A stretch of DNA of 64,000 nucleotides from Sorghum bicolor (Eukaryota > Streptophyta > Magnoliopsida > Poales > Poaceae), in contig NC_012872.2 of NCBI RefSeq assembly GCF_000003195.3, positions 2,790,001-2,854,000 of the forward strand. The letters are read 5' to 3'. The translations under genes were made by a program, and so were the position numbers. The notes under the pieces are model-generated. The model did not search any database and was not told where the DNA came from. It saw only the letters and a program-made list of their open reading frames with translations. Below are positions 1 to 10,503 of the stretch, in pieces. Every line of letters begins with the position of its first letter. The first letter of the stretch is position 1.

Positions 1-646
1 AAATCATCGATTAAACAGTCACCCTAATTAATATAAGATATCAATCTCCGTAAAATCAAGTTTTGGTATTAACAGAGGTAGCTATTCGCCTTTCAAAAAA
101 AAAAAACAGAGGTAGCTATTCTAAGCGTTTGTTTCTAAAAGTTCTATTTCAAAGACGGGTGTCTTAATATGCTTGTCTCTATATATAAATGGTTGCATCC
201 AAAAATAATTCACAATTTTGCATATGAACTCAGATGCAGATTGTAGCACTTGACACAATCTATAACTTTATAGTTAATTTTTTCATTTAAATCTATTTAC
301 AGTACCAAATGTTGGTTTGAGTTCACGAAATTTGAAATTTTCAAATAACCTTGAATATTTGCATGGTCTATTTCAAAGTTGTAGTTCTCAATACAATCTA
401 CAACTTTGTAAACGAAGAAGTTAGAGTAGTTTAGAGTTTCAGTTATTTATACATTTATTTACTTAGAAAGAGAGAGAAGGGTGAGAATAAGACGAGAGAT
501 GAAAGAGAAGTGACGAGAGACCCAAACAAAGGGTTTTTTTTTACTCTTTAATATTAGTTAGTTATATTGACTCAGGCGCTAGTAGCTAGCTAATTTAATT
601 TGCGAGGCAAAAAATGAGTAAGAATTTCTAGTAACAACGACTCTAA
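1..646. other. AT-rich intergenic DNA, no gene
   Basis: No open frame resembles a protein I recognise. A 16-bp direct repeat lies at 72-87 and 106-121, separated by an A-rich spacer. The stretch at about 230-430 has the complementary 'caaagttgtag / ctacaactttg' phrasing that also occurs at 14.2-14.4 kb and inside the CACTA element at 57 kb, so part of it may be old transposon interior. Confidence 0.5.
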
Positions 647-769
647 GGTCCTATTTGGAGGAGCTCCTCCTTCCGGAGCCATTTCCTCTACCCCACTACA
701 TACTCTACACTGACCAACAGTGCACTACCGTACAATTTGGAGCCACGAGTACTACCTCCAAACGGGGTC
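647..769. mobile_element. Short Tourist-like MITE (about 123 bp)
   Basis: The left end GGTCCTATTTGGAGG is imperfectly complementary to the right end (GACCCCGTTTGGAGG on the other strand). The left flank is TAA, which fits the TWA target preference of PIF/Harbinger MITEs, but the right flank is not a clean duplication. There is no coding capacity. The call rests on the termini only. Confidence 0.5.
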
Positions 770-894
770 AAAACTAATTAATTAAGCCAAGAATACGGGT
801 ACGATGCATGTGGCGATCGAGGTCATCGTCTGACTCGAAATGTATGGCGCCCGCTTGCCATAACTGAAATATAATCACAAGGGATCCACATGTA

Positions 895-1545
895 CAAGCA
901 AAAGGCCACAGTTAGCTAGCATCGATGGAACACCACCGCTCTTGACTTGATGAGCGACGAGGCGCTGGACCGGCGGCAGTGCGAGCTGATATATGATGGC
1001 CCTCCTAAGCTAATTAAAGCAATCTGTTCAATCTTCAATGGACAATGGCGACTCGCAACTACTGTCCACGGGATCATCGATCGTCGTTCTTGCTACGTGT
1101 ACTTGCATTGGCGACTACTGATTATCGTATATGTAGCAGCCACCAGCAGCAACGTCTATATTTCCTGCTTGACTATGCATGTCAATAAACGATATCTCTA
1201 TACTAGGAGCTGGTGGTACGGTGCTGGCGCCATGGCATGCGTGATGCCTCCCCTCATCGATCTCTTTTTCTCTTTATTTTTTCACCATTTTAAATTTCTG
1301 TCAGTGTCTTCTTATTTATTATATTTATTTATATCATCTTCGCTCTAGAATTTTCTTCACCAGCTGGTTTATCATAAAAGACATTAATTAGTATGTAGTG
1401 GTAGAACTTGTGCGTTCATATATAAAGGTCGGTTTCTCTTTTGAACTTAGTTAATTGATTGACAAACCGGTGTTCAACAACGAGTTGTTCTCAAACTTAT
1501 TTTGAACAAATTTTCTAAAGATGTTGAGTGATGGGAAACTGGTGC
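895..1545. repeat. Duplicated block X, copy 1 (partner 41390-41915)
   Basis: This stretch is collinear with 41390-41915. Shared segments include the 'gaccggcgg..gcgagctga' region, 'gttcaatcttcaatgg', 'tttatcataaaagacat', and a long stretch around 'gagttgttctcaaactta' through 'ctaaagatgttgag'. Substitutions and indels separate the copies. A 133-codon frame at 947-1348 is not conserved in the partner, so I do not call it a gene. Confidence 0.7.
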
Positions 1546-1879
1546 GGTCTCTCTGCCCCTCCCCACTCTAGTCTCCCCACCGCCGCCGCTGCAAAAGGCC
1601 ACCGCCCCAGGCCATCTCTGGCTGCCACCACCGCTGGCGGCAGCCCAACGTGGCATCCAAAAGGACCATCATGCAACAGCTTCACCTCCTTCTTCCCTCC
1701 CTCTCCCCTCCTAGGTACAATTTTAAGATATATGGTTATATGTACCAAGTGTAACATTTACCACTTGTGTGGATGCACGATTAAATGATGTTTATTAAAT
1801 TATATGTACCAAGACTATCCGAGTGTGACATTTAGTATGCATGTGTAAATGAGCTACGGATCATAAATTTGAATGGTTA
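1546..1879. other. Intergenic spacer with GC-rich patch
   Basis: A proline- and alanine-rich patch at about 1550-1700 has small frames on both strands and no recognisable domain. The rest is AT-rich. I see no gene. Confidence 0.4.
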
Positions 1880-2240
1880 AATAATGGTTTATTGATGTTT
1901 AGATTTTCCATGAACGTTGGTAACCGACGAGAAAGATTCAGTTTTCCTCTGACGGTATAAAATTGACGGGAAAGATTTAGATTTTTCCTGATGGTCGGTA
2001 ACTGATGGGAAAGGTTTCCGTGATGGAAAGAGAAAAACCGACGTGGAAGACCTTCCGTGACGGTTTCAACTGTCAGGAACCAATGTGTGACGGTTTTCTG
2101 TCAGGGAAGATCAACTTTTCGTGTCAGTTCATCCCTGACGGCAATATCCCTGACGGTTACAATCACGGATGACTTTTCCTTTCTGGCAGTTTCCCCGATG
2201 GAATCATCCGTCAGGAAAAAAGTTGGCTTGGATAGTGCCT
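1880..2240. repeat. Cluster of TGACGG-type repeats, probable CACTA subterminal remnant
   Basis: Variants of 'cctgacgg', 'gacggtt' and 'gacggga' recur about a dozen times on both strands over about 350 bp, usually followed by T- or A-runs. Dense short motifs in both orientations are typical of the subterminal regions of plant CACTA elements, where the transposase binds. I could not find intact CACTA termini or a 3-bp duplication, so this is called a remnant. Confidence 0.4.
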
Positions 2241-2263
2241 CTTCTCATTCGTAAGTGATCTTC

Positions 2264-2345
2264 TGCACCCCTTCCATTATAGTCAATGAAAGATTATTGG
2301 GGCTGGACCACCGTTTGTTGCTTTCTTTGTTGGTTATTAACCTGG
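2264..2345. repeat. Duplicated block Z, copy 1 (partner about 45005-45097)
   Basis: It shares 'agtcaatgaaagatt', 'ttgttggtt'-type sequence and 'aacctggtgcacg' in the same order with 45005-45097. In the partner it lies directly 3' of block Y; here it lies before block A, so the two copies of the region differ in order. Confidence 0.55.
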
Positions 2346-2618
2346 TGCACGCTATCTACTTCCTCCCTTCTGTAAAAAGTATTCAGTGATTTATCTAATA
2401 ATATTTATTACAAAAATGTATTCTTAATTATGTACTATAAGTACATATTCAATGATTTATGTATTTATTTACAAAGTGAAGTATCGCTTGCATGAAGTTT
2501 CGGGCAAATGGACCATGTTTGATGACTTTAGAGAGTTATAAGCAACGCTAGTCAATGCAAATGAACTAGCTAGTGATGAATTACGTTATATTGACACAGA
2601 TTTGTCATGAATGACTAA

Positions 2619-2857
2619 GGCCTTGTTTAGATCACCCCAAAATCCAAAAACTTTTCAAGATTCCTCATCACATCGAATCTTACGGCACATACATGGAGCA
2701 CTAAATATAGACGAAAAAAACTAATTGCACAATTTGTCTATAATTTACGAGACGAATCTTTTGAGCCTACTTAGTCTATAGTTAGATAATAATTGTTAAA
2801 TACAAACGAAAGTGCTACATTATCAAAATCTAAAACTTTTCGAAACTAGACAAGGCC
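2619..2857. mobile_element. Tourist-like MITE, GGCCTTGTTTAG family
   Basis: Termini GGCCTTGTTTAG and CTAGACAAGGCC are flanked on both sides by TAA, a 3-bp duplication typical of PIF/Harbinger MITEs. The interior shows the family signature 'acgagacgaatcttttgagcc' in split form and 'aaatacaaacgaaagtgctaca'. The paralogous block B lacks it (about 15155), giving an empty site. Confidence 0.85.
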
Positions 2858-2888
2858 TAAAGATATTTTTTACCTTTTTTATGGCGAC

Positions 2889-3828
2889 TGTTGGAAATAA
2901 AAGCAATTTAGCGATGTATAGATTAATTCCGACAATAAGAAAAAGACCAATAATATGTATCACAGATATATGAATCAAGACTAGCACTATGATCTGAGAC
3001 AAAGTCACGATATCTAGTGCTAGCAACAGAAAGAATGCGAGAACAAACAACAAGGAGAAGATAGACATCCTTACAGTGGGGTTGTCGGCGCGGAGGAAGA
3101 AGAAGGAGATCGTCGATGAAGATCGGCGAACACCAGGCGTAGAGGGAAGAAGACGTCTAGCGAGCAGTCGCGATGGCGCTTCCCAAAAACCTGATACACC
3201 CCGTACCCCATGGAGGGGACGCGAGGAGATGTAGGCTTCGGAGCCTGCTCTCTCGACACTGATGGCACGTCGACGACGGAATGGGAAAGACGGCGGCAGC
3301 GCGACAATGTGGCAAGGAAGAGATGAATCTCTCGGTAGTGAGGTTTATGCACTTACCATAATACGAGAATAATTGCTTACCAAATATGCCGGCACAATTT
3401 TCTCCATGCATGCAAAAATTCAATGCACTTACCATAATACGAAAATAATTGTTTACCAAATAGGCCGATGCAATTTTCTCCATACATGAAAAAATTCAAA
3501 GTAGCAAAAGGAAGCTATGCACCCGCAAGTCAGAGTGGGAAATCGCCAGACTATTCACGCGTATGTTGTGTATGCGCGCGCCCATTGGCCCCACCTAGCC
3601 CAACCCAGCCCGACAAGGCTAGCGTGCGTGCACATGTGGTTCTTCCTTTTTCTCTCCCGAATAACTCCAACAAGATGGAGATAGCTCAACTATTTAAGTT
3701 GGTCTTCCATCTCTTGAAGTAGCAAGGTGGGACTAAAGTCTCCCACCTTTTTATATATGCATACATGTGTGAGTGGGTCTTTGGGATTTATTTGAAATTG
3801 TTTGGCACATGGCCCAAAACATCTAACA
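2889..3828. mobile_element. Solo LTR of a retrotransposon (940 bp)
   Basis: It starts TGTTGGAAAT and ends ATCTAACA, matching the TG...CA rule. Flanks are GCGAC and GTGAC, a 5-bp duplication with one mismatch. The paralogous block B is uninterrupted at the same place ('gggtgacctag' near 15170). The opening resembles grass copia LTRs. A GC-rich section with small frames (3070-3350) and a 76-bp tandem repeat lie inside. No internal domain remains, so it is called solo. Confidence 0.75.
3347..3498. repeat. Two-copy tandem repeat, 76-bp period
   Basis: 'atgcacttaccataatacg' recurs 76 bp later with about ten differences, and the copies end with 'ttttctccatgcatg' and 'ttttctccatacatg'. The repeat lies inside the solo LTR. 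Confidence 0.7.
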
Positions 3829-5057
3829 GTGACTAGAGATTTTTGAGGTAATCCGTCGTGCCTTTTTTACTGCGTCGTAACTGACTTATCTGGTCAGCTG
3901 ACTTCCAAAATCTTGCACTTTTCCTCTTTTCTTGAGGGACAGCATTTTATATTTGCATTTCAAGCTTTGTTCTCCGAATCAAATCGTTTCCTTTTTACTA
4001 AGTTTTCATCATACCAGTTTATGCAAAAAGAAAAAGTCAATGGAAAAATGCATTGCTTACCTTTGTGGCAAGATCACTTTATTCCATCCTTTTCGTAGTT
4101 TTTAAGGCTTTGTGTCCTAGTTACTGATTCATATCAGCATATGCGTTCATACTTGTGTAATTTGTAAAAAAAGAAGTCTGTAGAAAATTACATTAGTATG
4201 TACCCCTACAAATAAAATAACTTTCTTCCTTATCTTCATTCCTAACTCAGGAACCAACAACACACGGATCAGTTCAGAAACACATTTAAGAGACTATCTA
4301 TGGATATTAATGAATTCACCTTAATCCACGTATATATGTTGAGGTAATTAAGGATTGATGTAGAATTCAGTTTAAGTTTTATTTTAATCGGCCTATGCAT
4401 GTGGATTGACGTGAAAGCTTAAATGTTACTAACAAAATGGGTCGTGTACATATTGGTGCTGCATATGCGTTCGGATACACTTGCCCATCGCACTTTAAGT
4501 AACAGTGACGACTGAGGTAGATGCGGTAAGATAATACAACTTTACTACTGCCCAAAACTTTTTATGTGATCATATTCCACGAGTCATGGTAATTGAGCGC
4601 GTCCACTACTGCCAGTGAAAAGTGGCACTGAATTAATTATTTACTAGACTACTTGCAAGTCTCCAAGAAGCACTTTCGCAATCAGAAAGTTCATTCAGAG
4701 TTATATTGAATTGTCATATCCACCCATTGCAAGTTTTCTTTTCCTTCTTTTTTCTGACTCTCATCTGGAACTTTTGTCCAGTAGCCCCTCTTGTACCATT
4801 ATTTTGACCACCAATAAAAGTGCTTTGAAAGGAAAAATACCCGGTAGGAGTACAAAAAGCACACAAGGACCACGAGTTACTTGCATTATATTGTTCAGTA
4901 TGCAGTTAAATTAGGAACTTCCTGGAAGCATCGTCGGAGATGCAATATTATCTCATTCTGGTACGGTAGCTATTATTAGCTGCTGTCTCAAGTCGGAGGA
5001 GTGTTGTAAAAAAAAAAGTCGGAGGAGACAGACCTTTTTCACCATTGCATTGCATTA

Positions 5058-5268
5058 GGAGTTTGGTTGGATCTATTAAAATTTAATAAGTATTATAGTG
5101 TAATTGTAATTATAGTAATTAATGTCCAATTATGAATTAATTAAGCTAAAAATCATCTTATAAATTATTCTGTAGTTGTGTTTTTAGTTTTATAGATAGT
5201 CTATACTCAATACTGTATATGTCTAAATATTCGATGTGAAGTTTATAAAAAGGAGCCAAACAGTGTCC
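5058..5268. mobile_element. Degraded Tourist-like MITE
   Basis: Ends resembling GGAGTTTGGTTGG and CCAAACAGTGTCC enclose about 210 bp of AT-rich sequence. The paralogous block B reads through at the corresponding place ('gcattattttggccgag', near 18025), so this is an insertion relative to B. No clean target duplication is visible. Confidence 0.5.
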
Positions 5269-5688
5269 GAGAAATATAATATTGACCATTATTATATCTT
5301 CAGTGTCGTTATTACTTCTTACGGTCTACCGATCCATAATGAAAGCTGAATAGCGTGCACGTACTATATACTGACTAGTCAGTAGTCTCCGTTGACGACG
5401 AGCTTTGCTCGATCGGTAAGTACGGTGTAGACAGGTCAGGTGTACAAGTCTATAGATTGTAAATATCCTATAGTAACCTAACTATCATAAAAATTATATA
5501 TATTATCATAAATTAGTATATAAAATTATTGGAAATAGAAGTAGCTACAGATTAATTTATATGGCTACTCTCATTTTTTTATCTTTTTTAAACATCATAT
5601 GAGCTAGCGGTTAAAAAACCATTGAAGGTCGCTCTAATTAAAAGTTATTTTATATATAAAACACTAATATAATCTAATAATATATGTA

Positions 5689-5922
5689 CTCTCTCCGTCC
5701 CTATTTAATTGTCGTCGTTGGTGTGTATGCCACAAGTTTAACTCGATTTATAGAAAATACGTGCACTATTTATAATTTTTAAATAAATTTATTTAAAACT
5801 AGATTTAAAGATCTTTCTAATAATACTAATTATGTACCATAAATATTAATATTTTTAATATATATATAGTTATAGTTGTTTCTTAAAAAGCGTAAACCAT
5901 AGTTATTTACGGACGGAGAGAG
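5689..5922. mobile_element. Stowaway-like MITE (CTCTCTCCGTCC termini, TA target)
   Basis: The perfect 12-bp terminal inverted repeat CTCTCTCCGTCC / GGACGGAGAGAG is flanked by TA on both sides, as expected of Tc1/mariner-type Stowaway MITEs common in grasses. It is 234 bp, AT-rich and non-coding. Confidence 0.85.
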
Positions 5923-6059
5923 TATGTGTCCCTGCAAAATTTCCTTCGAGTCGACTGGCATGAGTTGCACCAAAATTAATTGGCGCCAAATGTGGGGGCC
6001 ATTGGGAATTGTGTGTAAGGGTTAGTTAGCAATGCGCCGGGTTCTTTTTGTCTCGGAAA

Positions 6060-6298
6060 GCTGCAATTTTTAGAGTTTTTCTAAGTTAAATTTTTAAAAG
6101 TTTGACTAAATTTATAGAAAAATGCTAAGATTTATAGTACCAAATTAATACCATTAGATTTATTATAGAATATATTTTCATAAAATACTCATTTTATGTC
6201 ATAGATATTAATACTCTTTTCTATAAAGTTGGTTAAAGTTAAAAAATTTTGACTGGCATGGATTCTAGGAGTTGAAGTTTCCAGAGACAGAGGGAGTA
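6060..6298. mobile_element. Decayed Stowaway-like MITE remnant
   Basis: The right end AGAGGGAGTA and the interior ('agtttgactaaatttatag', 'aaaattttgactggcatgg') match the usual grass Stowaway pattern. The left terminus is not clear, so the left boundary is approximate. Confidence 0.4.
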
Positions 6299-6429
6299 CT
6301 AAGCTAGTAAAATTTAACAAAAAAATACATATATAATTACGTGCAGATGACGTGGAGAACGACAGCCAAATAAATAACAAGAGATGGACACCCATGTGAG
6401 CCCTTTGTAGGCTAAAATAACCCCCATAC

Positions 6430-6672
6430 ATTGTGCTTAATAAGAAGATCTTTGTATGCATGTCAAGAAAACTCAGCTAGCTCTCCACCATACACATCGG
6501 CAACATAGCTCCCGGGAGACTGAGCTAGTCTTACACCTGTGCTTTTTGATGTGAGGCAAATAAAGAGATTTATTTTCAATGTGTAAATAACAAATCCGCC
6601 TACAAGGCACAAGGGAGTTTGAACTCTGGGCAACAGCATGCAAAAAGCGCACAGCCACCAACGTTTGCTTGC
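6430..6672 (-). mobile_element. Possible SINE (tRNA-derived) insertion
   Basis: Relative to the second copy of block Y (near 43470) about 240 bp are extra here. On the minus strand a box B-like GAGTTCAAACTCC follows a box A-like GTTGGTGGCTG by about 35 bp, the arrangement of a polymerase III promoter in tRNA-derived SINEs. I could not define a tail or target duplication, so the identity is tentative. Confidence 0.35.
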
Positions 6673-7179
6673 TCGTATATCTGCAATAGTAACAAGACTC
6701 ACAACCTTTAGGACGTATAGCCTTGGACTAGGAGAGGGAGGGAGAGACTGCTCGTTGCTAATAGATTACAAATACAGTCACACTCCCAACTAATTAATAT
6801 ATATACAATCATCAGTACGTATCAGAGAAGTCCAGACTAATAAATAGATAAACAGACGACTGAAAGCTTCAAGGTTGACATTGACACAAGCCTACATAAA
6901 ACTGCCTGTAGTATCAGTAGTGTACTGTGCAGGGTAATTAATTAAGTACTTTAATTTCCATGATAACCATGTGTCGTCGTCTGCATCATCTACTCGATCT
7001 TGATGCACAGGTTTTCCACTGACGACCTCTCTCCCCGATCCTCTTAATTAATTCTCCGATGTCTGTCCGATCGATCCATTCGATCGCGCGCGACTTTGAC
7101 CACATGCATGCTGCACATGCTGCTAACAATCAACAATGGTGGGGTTTGTTGGCACAGGTACGGTGTCAGGATCCACGGG

Positions 7180-7450
7180 CGGCCGGCGTGTACGTCTTCC
7201 CTTCCTTCTCAGTTCTCAGTTAGCAGCGGCGGGCACGCACGAGCGGCGTGTGCTACCAGCCGGCCGACCGAGAAGGCTCGCCGAACCAGCTGGCGGCGGC
7301 GGTACGGTGGTCGCCGCTGGCGGGGCGACGACCTTCGCCACGGCGTCCTTGACCGGCTGCTACTCCCACAGTCGTCGGTACCCGGCTACTGCGACACCAA
7401 CGAGATCGACAAGAGAGTCGTTTCATTCACAGGACACAGGAGAAGGATAT
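7180..7450 (-). pseudogene. Broken copy of a duplicated exon-like segment
   Basis: On the minus strand both copies of block Y encode the peptide QPVKDAVAKVVA; this copy is 7300-7370 and the other 44470-44530. In this copy a TAG stop sits immediately before the conserved peptide, where the other reads EEQPVKDAVAKVVADAL. Surrounding codons diverge and the reading frame is not maintained upstream. I do not recognise the family. Conservation of a GC-rich segment inside otherwise diverging AT-rich DNA suggests the end or an exon of a host gene that was duplicated, but it could also be captured transposon cargo. Confidence 0.4.
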
Positions 7451-7864
7451 TAACAACTTTTCACAGAGAGTGTCGCTGTCAGTCTGACGTGTATAGCTGC
7501 AAAAAAAATTTTCACTAATTAATTATGAGAAAAAAATATTATTAACTGATAGAAAAATATATTTTATAAGATAAACGAATGGGCTCTTCGCCGCGTGGCA
7601 CCATGCAGTCAGTCAGTCAGTAATGCCAGCCAGCCTATAGCTAATAACATGCTTTTAAATATAGGAACAAGAGTACAGTAGATGCCAAGGAGTAAGGAAG
7701 AGCAGAGCACGCTCATACTGTACATTTTTTTCTCTCTTCCCGGCCCTGTGCGTGTGGCTATACATACCGATCTCTATTTTCAAGAGGATTTACTTTTCAT
7801 GGAATCTCTTGTCCGATACAAACTCGTTCTGATTATGATGGTAGTTGAACGACATCCATATTGA

Positions 7865-8115
7865 GGATGATTAACAATAATCGGTGTATGCATCACGAGG
7901 CAAACTTGTAATTACCTTTATCTCAGATTCATGCAAGTAGTACTTAAGGATTACTACTAAACGATTGCAGACAAGTACTACCCGATGATTACTACTAATT
8001 TGATTTGTGGCATCACACGACGATTTACTACTAAATGAGAGTAAACAATTACGTATAAGTACTACATGAAGATTACTACCAATTTTTGTGGCTTCGAATG
8101 ATGACTATTACTACT
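7865..8115. other. AT-rich spacer with 'attactacta' repeats
   Basis: Short near-repeats of 'gattactactaa' and 'aagtactac' recur five or six times over about 170 bp (7945-8115). No gene is visible. Confidence 0.5.
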
Positions 8116-9167
8116 TGTACTATAAACCGGGATACCCAAACCAGGAGGGAAAAAAGGGCAAAAGAAGACCTTAAGGATAACTGGACCCATCCCCTCTTGG
8201 CCCAGCGAGAAGGCCCAGTCAAGTAGAACGCGACCCATGACTCGTCCGAAGCCTTGGTCTCAGACAAAATCCACAACTCGCCCGAGCCCCGGTCTCAAGC
8301 GCAATCAGCATCTCGTCCAAGCCCCGGTCTCAAGCGCAATCAGCGCCTCGCCCGAGCCCCGGTCTCGAGCGGCAATCAGCGCCCCTCCCGAGCCCCAGCC
8401 TCGGCGCTAGGCTTCCTACACACGACAATCGTACTACGGACGCGATGTAAACCATGCCTTCGCCCATGCTGCAGCAGGGAATGACCTCCACTACTCTAAC
8501 AACTCCCGCCCCTATTACGTCTTACCTCCGCCACTGTGAGTATGGCCGAACAAAGGACGAGATAGGAGATGTTAAATCACGGCACTATTGCCATAATCCA
8601 GCAGTCACCAATCCGCCATGCACGACAAGGGACGAGGCCTCGAAAAGGGCTGGCACGACCTAGAACAGAGCCCGGCAAGACGTGGAGATCCACAGTACGA
8701 AGGACGCCCCCTACGACTAACAGGGACGACCATGCCGCTGCCATTACCCTGAGGATGCGACAACCAGTGACTATAGTCCCAACGTTGTAATCCCACTGTA
8801 CACTAGAGTAGAAGCTCAGACTTAACTATATAAAAACCTGCCTCCCCTTGAGGCTATAAAAGGGGAGGTAGGGCACCATCTAGGGGCAGGTCGAACACGA
8901 TCACAACAGCTAACACACAATCCATCACGAGCGCTCTGCCACCTATAAAGTCGAGATTTGGGACCGCCTCCCTCTCTCGCAATTAGCTTGTACCCTCCTA
9001 CTACAAGCACTTCAGGTGCAAGATAATATAGGATCCAACCCCTTCACCGGATATAGGGCATTGTTGGTCTGAACTAGTATAAATCCCTTATGTTCTTCTT
9101 GCATCACCATCTAGGTTTAGAGACGCGCAGATTCGTTACTTGTTAGTGGCTGGATCACGTGTCAACA
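8116..9167. mobile_element. Probable solo LTR (about 1052 bp)
   Basis: It starts TGTACTATAAACC and ends GTGTCAACA. Flanks CTACT and ATACT match at four of five positions. The interior has LTR-like promoter features: 'ctataaaaggggagg' near 8855 and a downstream leader with 'tagtataaatccc' near 9078. An imperfect unit 'gcccgagccccggtctc' is repeated four to five times at 8240-8400. The boundaries are less certain than for the other LTRs because the duplication is imperfect. Confidence 0.55.
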
Positions 9168-9435
9168 ATACTAATTGAGTACTGTAGATTTTTAAGGTTA
9201 CCTAGAAGTCAAACAAGCTGCTACTGGTGTGTCAGGCTGCTGCATCTTTGTCAGACCACTTGTATGGTACAGTAGAGAAAGCATCATGTAACTTTACGGT
9301 CGTGGGATCGATGGAGAAGCATCACGTTATTAGGCCATATTTACAGTAGAGAAAACAAACAAGATTTATGCAAACGTCACTTTTCACAGAAGCGGCAGCA
9401 TGGTCTGTCATATCACTGTTAGCTTCACTTGCGAC
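9168..9435. other. Spacer, no gene
   Basis: Unremarkable sequence. The phrase 'acagtagagaaa' occurs twice (9268 and 9343). No frame longer than a few dozen codons resembles a protein. Confidence 0.4.
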
Positions 9436-9870
9436 GGCCTTGTTTTCTCAAAAAATTTTGAGCCTTGTTTAGTTCCATTTTTTTAGTAAAATAGACACGA
9501 TAGCAATTTCGTTTGTATTTGATAAATATATCCAATCATGAACTAACTAGGCTCAAAAGATTTGTTTTATAAATTATAGCCAAACTGTGTGATTGGTTAT
9601 TTATTTATCTATATTTAATGCTCTATGCATGTGCCGCAAAATTCGATGTGACGAGAATTTGAAAAATTTTGCAAAATTTTTTGGAACTAAGCAAGTCCCA
9701 TTATTCAATCATGGACTAAATATGCTCAAAAGATTCATCTCATGATTTACAACAAATTGTGCAATTAGTTTTTGTTTTCATCTATATTTAATACTTCATG
9801 CATGTGCCGCAGAATTCGAGGTGACGAAGCTTGAAAAGTTTTTAATTTTTGAAGTAAACTAAACAAGGCC
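9436..9870. mobile_element. Nested pair of GGCCTTGTTTAG-family MITEs
   Basis: An outer element begins GGCCTTGTTTT at 9436 and ends AAACTAAACAAGGCC at 9870. About 24 bp into it a second family member begins (GAGCCTTGTTTAG, 9460) and ends near 9698 (GGAACTAAGCAAGTCCC). The outer copy then resumes with the family's internal sequence 'attcaatcatggactaa'. This looks like an insertion of one family member into another, with loss of part of the outer element. Confidence 0.65.
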
Positions 9871-10503
9871 ACGTGGGGATCAATTTTCCTCTCTTTTACG
9901 GCTGGAGCAGTAAGTCGTCAGAAACTGAGCGCTGACCGTGGCTGGCGCTCTAGGATAACGCTACTTATAGCGTAGCCCTCTAAATACAGCAGCCAGTGGT
10001 TTCCTAGAGAGTTGTCACTATAGCCGATAGTGGCTTCATAACTCTTGTGCCGTCACTACAGCAGCCCAGTGGCCTCCCCTAGTGCCAGTGCAGGCAAGGC
10101 TCAGTTGCACTCAGGAAAGACCCTGCAGCTAATCCTCATCCGACAAAGGCGTCTTTTTCGATAGCCAAAAATCGTACACTAGAAAAAAGTTTTGCAGATT
10201 TGACACTCGCAAAGGAGATCTCAATGCTACTGAACCTCATATTCGACATCCCCTCCTACAACTGGTTGCAAAATTCTTCAAGGAGATCCTCGAACCTAGT
10301 GAACCTCATGTTCGACATCCTGATAGTAGATTGCTCTTTACAATAACAAGATGTAGCACAACGATAAACAAGCTCGTAGAGAATTACTACCACATGCAAT
10401 GGTAATGCAAAACAACAAACACACAAAAGATAGATTTGAACCAAAAAATTTGCTAGGGTAGAAAGTTTGGCTGCGGGGTACAACTGAAATAATCATTCCC
10501 TAG
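9871..10503. other. Spacer, no gene
   Basis: It contains a near-duplicate pair of about 40 bp, 'aggagatc..c.aac.ta.tgaacctcat.ttcgacatcc', at 10214 and 10279. No coding region is recognised. The last eight bases (10496-10503, TTCCCTAG) are the left target duplication of the adjoining hAT. Confidence 0.4.

Larger units (their letters stand above)
2480..5470. repeat. Duplicated block A (collinear with block B 15.07-18.22 kb and part of block C)
   Basis: Segments 2540-2618, 2858-2888, 3829-4290, 4555-4975 and 5269-5470 align in order with 15071-15170, 15176-15600, 16040-16690 and 17984-18220. Two insertions in A (2619-2857 and 2889-3828) are missing from B, and several in B are missing from A. 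No long frame is conserved, so the duplicated unit looks non-coding. Confidence 0.75.
6300..7860. repeat. Duplicated block Y, copy 1 (partner 43390-44960)
   Basis: Collinear landmarks shared with 43390-44960 include 'gagggagagactgctc', 'taataaatagataaacaga', 'aaggttgacattgacac', 'cgtcatcgtctgcatcatc', 'cttcgccacggcgtccttg' and 'ttttacttttcatgga'-type sequence. The copy contains a likely SINE insertion (about 6430-6670) absent from the partner. The strongest conservation lies in a GC-rich exon-like section at about 7180-7450. Confidence 0.75.

Noticed and set aside
947..1348. 133-codon plus-strand frame
   Set aside because: Not conserved in the duplicated partner at 41.4 kb, and the C-terminal half is AT-rich junk.
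2040..2230. CRISPR-like array of TGACGG repeats
   Set aside because: Repeats are short, irregular and in both orientations, as in CACTA subterminal regions; the sequence is plant.
7096..7518. 140-codon and 105-codon plus-strand frames
   Set aside because: Overlapping frames opposite the segment whose minus-strand peptide is conserved in the other copy; neither plus frame is conserved.
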